A DNA stretch of 44,822 nucleotides, taken from the IMG/VR virus record IMGVR_UViG_3300047444_000903, positions 1 through 44,822 of that record; one strand, 5' to 3'. The stretch comes from a virus. Below are positions 20,851-27,134 of this stretch, in pieces (position 1 is the first letter of the stretch; every line of letters begins with the position of its first letter). The notes below the pieces were generated by a model, which saw only the letters and a program-made list of their open reading frames with translations, did no database searches and was not told the DNA's origin. Both the position numbers and the translations under genes were made by a program.

Positions 20851-21872
20851 AGATCGCGTTCGTCGGGGTCAAGCGGGACTACCAGAAGCTCGGAGCTGGC
20901 TACGTCCGCATGTTCAACAAGTACCACCTGGAGATCCCGTTCTACTACGCGGAGCTTGGTGGGAACGACGTCACGGTCACGACCACGAACTACATCGGAG
21001 CCTCCGAGGAGTTTCTGTCTGGCGGCAAGTTCCGCAACGACGCCGAGCTGAGCTACATGGGCGGCCACGACCATCACCGCTACGACGTGGTGGTACACTG
21101 GCGGAAGTTCTTTCCGGAGCTCTACCACAAGGACGCCATCAATGTCCTCCACACCTGTGACCACACCTACCCAGAAGACTGGAAGCGGGACGTCCGGGCG
21201 GCTCTCTCTTCGGGGAAGCTGAAGAAGATCATCTGCTACAAGGGCTGGCACGCGAACCAGGTCGGTGTAGAGCTCGGTCTGGACCCTTCCCAGTGCCTGA
21301 ACCTGATCGAAACGGAGCTAACCTTCGGCGTGGACCCGGAGATCTACCATCCGTCGCCCTCCAAGGACCCCCACGCCATGCTCTGGAGCTCGGATCCGGG
21401 CCGCGGGCTGATCGGGGCGGTGCAATTGGCCGTGAAACTGCACGCCAGGGACCGTCGGTTCAAGCTTCACGTCTGCCATCCGGACTACACCAACATGTCC
21501 CCGATCGTCCATCCGTCGATCGTCTGGCACGGAAACGTGAGCAACGGACCGGAACTCTGGAAGCTTTTCAATGAGACGGGCATCCTGCCGTACTCGTCGA
21601 CCTTCCAAGAGCCGAGTTCACGAGCCGCTCGCCAGGCGCAGGCCGCCGGCAGCCTGGTCCTCTATCCACCGGGCATGGGCACCCCCTCAGAGTACGTCAG
21701 AGACATGGAGACGGGCGTCATGCGGCCTGTCAACCAATGGATCGACAAGATAGTAGAGCTGGTCGGCACCCCGGCGGCTTCTCAGATCTGTAGGAACGCG
21801 GTGGACCAGGCGGTTTCGGAAAGCTGGCAGGTCCAAGCGGAAAGATTCAATCAAAGGTTCAAGGGAGAGTAG
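20847..21872 (+). CDS. Glycosyltransferase, GT4-like (divergent)
   Basis: A 341-residue GT-B-like enzyme. KIAFVGVKRDYQKLGAGYV is the first strand and loop, VLHTCDHTYPEDWK the acceptor side, GVDPEIYHPSPSKDP the domain linker, and FQEPSSRAARQAQAAGSLVL the place of the E-x7-E motif (EP...Q, so the second Glu is replaced). The GTG at 20847 overlaps the upstream stop by four bases. Related proteins occur in other phage and capsule clusters. The donor is unknown. Confidence 0.75.
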   Translation: MKIAFVGVKRDYQKLGAGYVRMFNKYHLEIPFYYAELGGNDVTVTTTNYIGASEEFLSGGKFRNDAELSYMGGHDHHRYDVVVHWRKFFPELYHKDAINVLHTCDHTYPEDWKRDVRAALSSGKLKKIICYKGWHANQVGVELGLDPSQCLNLIETELTFGVDPEIYHPSPSKDPHAMLWSSDPGRGLIGAVQLAVKLHARDRRFKLHVCHPDYTNMSPIVHPSIVWHGNVSNGPELWKLFNETGILPYSSTFQEPSSRAARQAQAAGSLVLYPPGMGTPSEYVRDMETGVMRPVNQWIDKIVELVGTPAASQICRNAVDQAVSESWQVQAERFNQRFKGE

Positions 21873-21874
21873 GC

Positions 21875-22822
21875 ATGAGCATTGACATCAACGCTACCGA
21901 TTTCGTAGCCAAGTTCGATTCCACCAAGGGAACGGTCGGAGTGGTTGGCTATGGGTACGTCGGGCGCGCCGTCGAGCAGTTCTTCCGCTGGAAGACGGAC
22001 GAGAAGGGGAACCCCGCGCAGCTCTTCGACGTCAAGGTCTTCGACAAGGCCAAGCCCGAGATGGACACCCTGGCCGACGTGGTCGGGAAGGCGGAGATCA
22101 TCTTCGTCTGCGTGCCCACCCCGATGCGCAAGGACGGCTCCTGCCACACGGGCATCGTGGAGTCGGTGCTCAAGGACATCTTGAACGAGGCAGAGCGTCA
22201 GGGAAGAAGCCCGAGCTCATTCGTCGTCGTCGTCAAGAGCACGGTCTATCCGGGCTTCACCGACGAGATGCGGAAGAAGATGCCGATCAGGCTGCTCTTC
22301 TCTCCCGAGTTCCTCACGGAGAAGAACTCGGTGGCCGACTTCGAGAACACGAACCGCGTCCTCCTGGGTGGTGACACGGAGGACGGGCGCGTCGCCTTCA
22401 AGTTCTTCGAGGCTCGGCTCTACGAGAAGATCCTCATGAACCAGGTCGTCATCGTCGGCTGCGAGTCGAAGGAAGCCGAGATGGCGAAGCTCTTCACCAA
22501 CGGCATCCTGATGACGAAGGTCCTCTTCTGCAACGAGATGTACCAGCTCTGCCAGAAGATGGGCATCGACTACGAGGAGGTCCGCACCCTGGCGACGCTG
22601 GACTTCCGGATCGGGGTGAGTCACACCTACGTCCCCGGTCACGACGGTTCTCTGGGCGCGGGAGGCCATTGCTTCCCGAAGGACATCAACAACCTCCGGA
22701 ACGTCTGCCGTCAGCAGGGCGTTCCCGAGAAGCTCTTCACCGCCGTGATCGACCGGAACAACGAGATCCGGGAGGACCACGACTGGGAGAAGATGAAGGA
22801 TCGTGCGGTCATCGATGAATGA
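21875..22822 (+). CDS. UDP-glucose/GDP-mannose dehydrogenase, short form
   Basis: A 315-residue nucleotide-sugar 6-dehydrogenase. GVVGYGYVGRAVEQF is the NAD-binding loop, VCVPTPMRKDGSC and KSTVYPGFTDEM are family signatures, EFLTEKNSVADFENTNRVLLG is the sugar-contact segment, and GGHCFPKDINNL carries the catalytic Cys (C266). It oxidises a UDP- or GDP-sugar to the uronate. The usual proteins have 390-450 residues with a C-terminal nucleotide-binding domain that is missing here. The stop is clean, so this is a short form rather than a frameshift, and activity is uncertain. Confidence 0.85.
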   Translation: MSIDINATDFVAKFDSTKGTVGVVGYGYVGRAVEQFFRWKTDEKGNPAQLFDVKVFDKAKPEMDTLADVVGKAEIIFVCVPTPMRKDGSCHTGIVESVLKDILNEAERQGRSPSSFVVVVKSTVYPGFTDEMRKKMPIRLLFSPEFLTEKNSVADFENTNRVLLGGDTEDGRVAFKFFEARLYEKILMNQVVIVGCESKEAEMAKLFTNGILMTKVLFCNEMYQLCQKMGIDYEEVRTLATLDFRIGVSHTYVPGHDGSLGAGGHCFPKDINNLRNVCRQQGVPEKLFTAVIDRNNEIREDHDWEKMKDRAVIDE

Positions 22823-23162
22823 TCCCTTTCACGACCGACGTCTGGTGATGGACCTCGACGGCACCCTCTGCGAACAGACCGCAGGGGGTGACGCCTATTG
22901 GACCGCCCAGCCGAAGAAGGACGTCATCGCCCGGGTCAACCGCTGCTATGACGAGGGGTGGCACGTCACCATTCACACGGCTCGTGGAATGCGAACCCAC
23001 AACGGTGACGTGAAGAAGATCATCGAGCTCTACGAAGAAAAGACTCGGGACTGGCTGATCGACAACGGAGTGTGGTTCCACGAGCTGATCTTCGGGAAGC
23101 CCCCGGGTGACAGGTACGTCGACGACAGGAGTCTGAGGCCGGATGAATTCGCAGGCGTCTGA
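22815..23162 (+). CDS. HAD-superfamily phosphatase-like
   Basis: A 115-residue minimal HAD protein. VMDLDGTLCE (nucleophile D13 and acid D15), THTARG-like IHTARGMRTHNGD (motif II Thr) and YVDDRSLRP (motif IV Asp pair) are present, with no cap domain. Similar short proteins occur in capsule clusters. It could dephosphorylate a sugar phosphate and take the GmhB step in heptose synthesis, but the zinc Cys residues of true GmhB are not seen. The ATG at 22815 overlaps the dehydrogenase end by eight bases, and its stop lies inside the next gene. Confidence 0.78.
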   Translation: MNDPFHDRRLVMDLDGTLCEQTAGGDAYWTAQPKKDVIARVNRCYDEGWHVTIHTARGMRTHNGDVKKIIELYEEKTRDWLIDNGVWFHELIFGKPPGDRYVDDRSLRPDEFAGV

Positions 23163-23634
23163 GACATACGAACGGTTCGCCCGGTCCATCAGGGAGGCCG
23201 GGCTGTACCTGTTTCCCGAGACGGGGTACGATCGAATCGTCTTCACCAACGGCTGCTTCGACCTCCTCCACCGTGGGCACCTCGACGTCCTGAACTACGC
23301 CAGGAGCGTGGCGGGAGCCCGGGGAACCGTGGTGGTAGGTCTGAACTCCGACGAGGGGATCAAGCGCCTGAAGGGACAGGACCGCCCGATCCAGGATGAG
23401 CACACCCGCGCCCTCCTGCTCATCCATCTCAGGATGGTCGACCACGTCATTACGTTCGAGGAAGACACACCCTACGAGCTCATCAGAGCGCTGCAGCCGC
23501 ATGTGATCGTCAAGGGTGGAGACTATGATCCCAAGACGGTGGTAGGCTCTGATCTCGCCCTGGTCGTGACCTGTCCGTTCCTGGACGGCAACTCGACCTC
23601 CAACATCGTGGAGAAGATCCGTGGAATCTCCTGA
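23143..23634 (+). CDS. Heptose-1-phosphate nucleotidyltransferase (HldE C-domain-like)
   Basis: A 163-residue cytidylyltransferase-fold enzyme. VFTNGCFDLLHRGHL carries the HxGH motif (H43, H46). VVGLNSDEGIKRLKG, then RALLLIHLRMVDHVITFEEDTP, VIVKGGDY and GNSTSNIVEKIR match the C-terminal half of HldE (RfaE2), which makes ADP-heptose from heptose 1-phosphate and ATP. It stands alone here, directly before its kinase partner (14-base overlap), the reverse of the order in fused E. coli HldE. It is the strongest single marker for heptose activation in the module. Confidence 0.9.
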   Translation: MNSQASETYERFARSIREAGLYLFPETGYDRIVFTNGCFDLLHRGHLDVLNYARSVAGARGTVVVGLNSDEGIKRLKGQDRPIQDEHTRALLLIHLRMVDHVITFEEDTPYELIRALQPHVIVKGGDYDPKTVVGSDLALVVTCPFLDGNSTSNIVEKIRGIS

Positions 23635-24547
23635 CAAGGTCTACAAGGTTCTCGTGGTCGGGGACATCATGCTCGACCAGTACACGTACGTCAAGACGGT
23701 GCGACAGGCCGAGGAGGCCAAGATCCCCGTCTGGGATGAGCTGCGCCAGGAGTACCGTCTCGGTGGGGCGGCCAACGTGGCTCACAACCTGAAGGCGCTC
23801 GGAGGAGCGGAAGTGGAAGTGCACCTCGCCGGCATCTGCGGATCGTTGGTGGTCATCCATCGTCTGCGCGAGCTTGGGATCAAGCACGACCGGATGCTTG
23901 GGCATGAGACGATGGTCAAGCGTCGGTTCGTGGACGAGAACAACAACTTCGTCATGCGTCTCGACAACTTCAGGAAGTTCGACCAGCCCGAGGTAGAGTT
24001 CTTCGAGATGATGATGGACTACTGGGAGCAGAGCTTCGACTGCGTCATCTTCTCCGACTACGACAAGGGGACCATCACCCCGAAGGTCATGGAGGTTTTC
24101 AGGAAGCTGGCGCCCATGACGATCGTGGACTCCAAGCGAGAGGACCTCCGGATCTTCGACGGGATCAACATCCTGAAGGTGAACGAGAAGGAGTACTCCT
24201 CCCAGGTCTCCAGCAAGCTCTACACCAACTTCACCGAGTTCTTCCAGTACGTGGTGGTCACCCGCGGTAGTGAGGGTGCGACCCTCATCATGTGTGACCA
24301 CGCCAAGACGGTGAAGGCGGACCTGGCCCCTGGTAGGATCATCGGGGATTCCTACGTGAATCACTCCGAGGAGTTCCCAGTGATTCAAGCGATGGTCAAG
24401 GATGTGACCGGCTGTGGGGACACCCACACGGCCGCCATGGCCTTCTGTGCGCTGAAGACTCGGGACGTCCGATCGGCAGTGAAGTTTGCGAACTCGGCAG
24501 CAGCGCAGGTGGTCCAAAAGTTTGGTACATCTGTCGCCTACCTGTGA
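23621..24547 (+). CDS. PfkB-family heptose kinase, HldE N-domain-like (copy 2)
   Basis: A 308-residue kinase close to HldE/RfaE1. KVLVVGDIMLDQYTYV, RLGGAANVAHNLKALGGAEV, IFSDYDKGTITP (the Y-x-KG segment typical of RfaE1), VVVTRGSEGATL and DVTGCGDTHTAAMA with catalytic D267. It phosphorylates heptose 7-phosphate at C1. The GTG at 23621 lies inside the adenylyltransferase gene, so the two are probably coupled. Its TGA is followed at once by TATAAT, closing the sugar module. Confidence 0.88.
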   Translation: MESPDKVYKVLVVGDIMLDQYTYVKTVRQAEEAKIPVWDELRQEYRLGGAANVAHNLKALGGAEVEVHLAGICGSLVVIHRLRELGIKHDRMLGHETMVKRRFVDENNNFVMRLDNFRKFDQPEVEFFEMMMDYWEQSFDCVIFSDYDKGTITPKVMEVFRKLAPMTIVDSKREDLRIFDGINILKVNEKEYSSQVSSKLYTNFTEFFQYVVVTRGSEGATLIMCDHAKTVKADLAPGRIIGDSYVNHSEEFPVIQAMVKDVTGCGDTHTAAMAFCALKTRDVRSAVKFANSAAAQVVQKFGTSVAYL

Positions 24548-24553
24548 TATAAT
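24548..24553 (+). promoter_or_regulatory. Extended -10-like box TGTGATATAAT
   Basis: CTGTGATATAATGG directly after the kinase stop, 20 bases before the ATG at 24574, with a strong AAGGAGG ribosome site between them. It is the best placed of the TATAAT boxes and probably starts the transcript for the small genes and the sigma factor. TTGGTA lies 20 bases upstream, so a standard -35 is lacking. Confidence 0.5.
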
Positions 24554-24573
24554 GGAACTGTAAGGAGGAGTAC

Positions 24574-24759
24574 ATGGCGCTGAAACTTGGAAAGACGGTC
24601 CTGGTGGAGATCGTGGCGATCGTCCAGCGGGGACTGACGCAGGGGATCGACATCTCCCAGCAGCTTCGGGACATCGAGCTCGACGATCCGTCGGACGGCA
24701 CGATCGAGCTGACCCAGGCGTACGTGGATCGTAGGGACTCCGACCCGGACCTCTACTGA
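24574..24759 (+). CDS. Small hypothetical protein (61 aa)
   Basis: Unrecognised 61-residue acidic protein. It starts with ALKLGKTVLVEIVAIVQRGL, an amphipathic helix, followed by LRDIELDDPSDGTIELTQAYV and an acidic end. The ribosome site AAGGAGG is ideal. The TGA overlaps the next ATG by one base. It is the first gene after the sugar module, in a run of small regulators before the sigma factor. Confidence 0.75.
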   Translation: MALKLGKTVLVEIVAIVQRGLTQGIDISQQLRDIELDDPSDGTIELTQAYVDRRDSDPDLY

Positions 24760-24950
24760 TGCCCACGTACATCTACGGCTGTGACCCCTGTCAACAGACG
24801 ATGGAGGTCGTCCAGTCCATCAAGGACAAGCCGGGGTACCCTTGTCCTTCATGCGGGGAGAACATGTACCGCGTGATCCAGTCCACCTCCTTCGCCCTCC
24901 AGGGCGGCGGGTGGGCCAAGGACGGGTACTCGAAAGGAAGAGGCAGATGA
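24759..24950 (+). CDS. FmdB-like zinc-ribbon protein
   Basis: A 63-residue protein with the FmdB/CxxC zinc-ribbon signature: MPTYIYGCDPC (C8, C11) and PCPSCGENM (C29, C32), then VIQSTSFALQGGGW, which is the usual end of this family. FmdB proteins are small putative regulators common in bacteria and phages; their target is not known. The start overlaps the upstream stop and the stop overlaps the next ATG. Confidence 0.88.
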   Translation: MPTYIYGCDPCQQTMEVVQSIKDKPGYPCPSCGENMYRVIQSTSFALQGGGWAKDGYSKGRGR

Positions 24951-25276
24951 TCGGTGTAGTTTTGGGAATCCTGTTGGGACTCGCGGTTGCATACGGTGCC
25001 GTCGCGTCCTGGCTTCTGGTCCGAGCGAGCCAGAAGCTCCTCCAGTTCGACGATCTGGTGAACTACCTGGTCGACGACGTGGAGACCAACGTCAGGTACT
25101 TCGATGAGCTGACCAACACTCCGGTGCTGTCCAACGCGCCAGAGATCATGGACGCCAACAAGAACATGGCGACCATGTCGGCACGGCTCGACGAGTACCT
25201 CAGTCGCTTCGAAGAACTTACAGGGACGAAGGTCCGAAAGCTCACGGTTCCGAAGCCACCCGTAGCGGTAGGCTAG
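24947..25276 (+). CDS. Single-pass membrane protein (109 aa)
   Basis: Residues 2-26 (IGVVLGILLGLAVAYGAVAS and following) form one hydrophobic N-terminal helix, either a signal anchor or an uncleaved signal. The remaining 80 residues are soluble and helical, with DDVETNVRYFDEL and SARLDEYLSRFEEL, a possible coiled coil, and a basic/Pro tail. The start at 24947 overlaps the FmdB stop (ATGA). Topology suggests an inner-membrane protein with a long exposed domain. It could be a spanin-like or phage-host membrane factor, but no family motif is clear. Confidence 0.72.
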   Translation: MIGVVLGILLGLAVAYGAVASWLLVRASQKLLQFDDLVNYLVDDVETNVRYFDELTNTPVLSNAPEIMDANKNMATMSARLDEYLSRFEELTGTKVRKLTVPKPPVAVG

Positions 25277-25287
25277 AAAGGTCCACG

Positions 25288-26013
25288 ATGGCCCAGTATT
25301 TCACGAAGCAGACGGACGAGTACCTCGCGAAGTTCATCAATTCGACGGTGGTCGAGGAGAAGCACGAGGTCTTCGACGTACACATCCGCCCGGCTTTCGA
25401 GAAGCTGGTGGAGAACCTGATCTACGTGTACGGCTTCTTCAGCATCGACGACGTCGAGACCTTGAAGAAGGACTGCCTGGCGAACCTGTACGAGATGATC
25501 CCGAAGTTCGATCCGAACAAGGGGACCAAGGGATTCTCGTACTTCAACGTCATCGCGAAGAACTGGTTCATCCAGAAGACCCGTGAGAAGAACAAGCGCA
25601 ACCGGCTCGAGTCGGACCTGTACTATGATCTCGACCACGAGATGGTCCGCTCCGACCCCAACTTCACTCTCTCTCCCCACGAGGACAAGGTCGAGGAACG
25701 TGAGTTCTGGGTCGCCTTCTACAAGGAGTTGGAGTCCTGGAGGAAGAAGCTTACGAAGAAGACCGAGACCCAGGTTCTCGAAGCAGTCATCTTCCTCATG
25801 CGAAACTCAGATCTAGTCACTATTTACAACAAGAAGGCCGTCTACCTGTACCTCCGGGAGATGACCGGGCTGAACACCAAGCAGGTCGTGGTGAACCTGA
25901 AGAAGATCAAGGGCCTGTTCAACGAGTGGAAGGACAGGTACTTGTCTACCGGAGAAAGTGAAGAGTGTCAAAGCAATCCGAAGATCTCATCGACGAGGCG
26001 CACGGCAACCTAG
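25288..26013 (+). CDS. RNA polymerase sigma factor, T4 gp55-like
   Basis: A 241-residue late-sigma-like protein. Residues 52-98 resemble sigma region 2: DDVETLKKDCLANLYEMIPK, then FDPNKGTKGFSYFNVIAKNW with the Phe/Tyr/Trp pattern that binds and opens the -10 box, followed by a basic stretch REKNKRNR. In T4, gp55 directs host polymerase to TATAAATA late promoters. A helical block at 165-225 (YLYLREMTGLNTKQVVVNLK) could be a region-4 or clamp-contact equivalent. The last 17 codons overlap the next gene in another frame. It probably controls the downstream baseplate and fibre genes. Confidence 0.85.
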   Translation: MAQYFTKQTDEYLAKFINSTVVEEKHEVFDVHIRPAFEKLVENLIYVYGFFSIDDVETLKKDCLANLYEMIPKFDPNKGTKGFSYFNVIAKNWFIQKTREKNKRNRLESDLYYDLDHEMVRSDPNFTLSPHEDKVEEREFWVAFYKELESWRKKLTKKTETQVLEAVIFLMRNSDLVTIYNKKAVYLYLREMTGLNTKQVVVNLKKIKGLFNEWKDRYLSTGESEECQSNPKISSTRRTAT

Positions 26014-26297
26014 GGGAGGATCGTGCCAAGATCAAGGAGTTCACCGAACTCCTGAACAAGGCCATCTCTGTCGGCGAAGACGTCGACCCACTCGCCAAGA
26101 TCGCCCTCGCAGAATCCTTCGCCCGGCTCACGGGCGAACTCACCAAGAACAACTCCCTGCTCATCGAGCTGGCGAAGCTACGTGCCAAGAAGGAGTCCGT
26201 CACCAAGGGAAAGGGTGAGGGCTTCGACGAGGACGAGGCGGACACCATGTTCGATGAGATCGAAGGAGAGGAAGCGGAAGACGACGGGAGCAACTGA
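25965..26297 (+). CDS. Small helical protein next to sigma factor (110 aa)
   Basis: Unrecognised helical protein. Residues 1-75 are Leu/Lys-rich helices (KIALAESFARLTGELTKNNS), and the last 30 are very acidic (GFDEDEADTMFDEIEGEEAE). The GTG at 25965 lies within the sigma gene (49-base overlap), with GGAGAAA upstream. Size, acidity and position recall the T4 late co-activator gp33 (112 aa) that works with gp55, but no motif proves it. A small packaging or scaffold protein is also possible. Confidence 0.7.
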   Translation: MSKQSEDLIDEAHGNLGEDRAKIKEFTELLNKAISVGEDVDPLAKIALAESFARLTGELTKNNSLLIELAKLRAKKESVTKGKGEGFDEDEADTMFDEIEGEEAEDDGSN

Positions 26298-26506
26298 TGG
26301 CGGATTTCAGCAAGACAAGTGACGACGAACTGAGGGTGCGCCTGGACGCGCTCCTGAAGCGCCTGGACTACAATCTCAAGTACGTCGCGCCCATGCTCAA
26401 GAAGATCTCGGACGATCGCTTCGAGGCTGCGACGGTCGTCGAGGAAATGAAGAAGAGGGGGATCGATCTCGATCCCGGAAAGGATGCCACGTCAACCACA
26501 GTATAA
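26297..26506 (+). CDS. Small hypothetical protein (69 aa)
   Basis: Unrecognised 69-residue helical protein with SDDELRVRLDALLKRLDYNL and a second charged helix (DRFEAATVVEEMKKRG). The ATG shares its A with the upstream TGA. The last 23 bases overlap the hub gene in another frame. No membrane segment or metal site. Likely a small regulator or chaperone; function unknown. Confidence 0.7.
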   Translation: MADFSKTSDDELRVRLDALLKRLDYNLKYVAPMLKKISDDRFEAATVVEEMKKRGIDLDPGKDATSTTV

Positions 26507-27134
26507 TGACTACTACCGGCGCCCGGAAGTATTTCTCGCAGAGCTCCTGCAGAAGTACATGCGTGGCGAGCTGGTGGAACACGGCGAGGCCGCACCGGTC
26601 CTGTATCGTGCGCTCGTCGTTGCCGTCGATGTGGTAGGCGGCAAGCTCGAGAGTCCGCAGCCAGGCAACAACGACAAGGTCAAGCACGTCCTTCCCAACG
26701 GTCAGTCGGTCGACGTCAAGGCACAGGTCGGCCCGCTCAATCCCAAGAACTCCATCAAGGCCAGGCTGCTGACAGGCGGTCGAGACCAGTTCTTCTCAGA
26801 TCAGAACCTCCGAGTGTTCTGGCCCTTTTTCCCGGAACACGTCAGCGTCCCCATCAAGCCCGGTGAGCATGTGTACGTCCTGTTTGAGGACCGTGACATG
26901 ACACACGGCCTGTGGGTGGGCAAGATGCCGGGGCACGAGGGTGTCAACTTCAAGTCCGGCCAGTCCACCTACAAGACGGACGACGATGACACACTGGCCT
27001 CCAAGTTCGACGACACGGCGGGAGCAGGCAGCGGAGACGGTCCGAAGTACAACACCGAGCTCGAGGCCAGTATGTCCGGGATCAAGGACGGTCGCCTCGC
27101 CGACAAGTTCGATGACACCAAGGGCGGGGGCTAA
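26484..27134 (+). CDS. Baseplate hub OB-fold protein (gp5 N-domain-like)
   Basis: A 216-residue protein whose middle (residues 40-150) resembles the OB-fold domain of T4 gp5/VgrG hub proteins: ARLLTGGRDQFFSDQNLRVF, then PFFPEHVSVPIKPGEHVYV and MTHGLWVGKMPGHEG. The C-terminal 65 residues are Asp/Gly-rich linker with a repeated (L)A-x-KFDDT motif. T4 gp5 joins this domain to a lysozyme and a beta-helix; here the spike is the next gene and no lysozyme is seen. It lies at the centre of the baseplate. The ATG at 26484 is inside the preceding gene. Confidence 0.75.
   Translation: MPRQPQYNDYYRRPEVFLAELLQKYMRGELVEHGEAAPVLYRALVVAVDVVGGKLESPQPGNNDKVKHVLPNGQSVDVKAQVGPLNPKNSIKARLLTGGRDQFFSDQNLRVFWPFFPEHVSVPIKPGEHVYVLFEDRDMTHGLWVGKMPGHEGVNFKSGQSTYKTDDDDTLASKFDDTAGAGSGDGPKYNTELEASMSGIKDGRLADKFDDTKGGG

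Noticed and set aside
5131-24547. DNA hypermodification island (glucosyl or arabinosyl cytosine type)
   Set aside because: No hydroxymethylase, dCTPase or DNA-glucosyltransferase-type protein is seen. Deacetylase, methyltransferases and GT9 domains fit glycan synthesis better. It cannot be fully excluded from one window.
26502-26507. TATAAT at the end of the 69-residue gene
   Set aside because: The next start (26484) lies upstream of it, so it cannot drive that gene; it overlaps the TAA stop and is probably chance.
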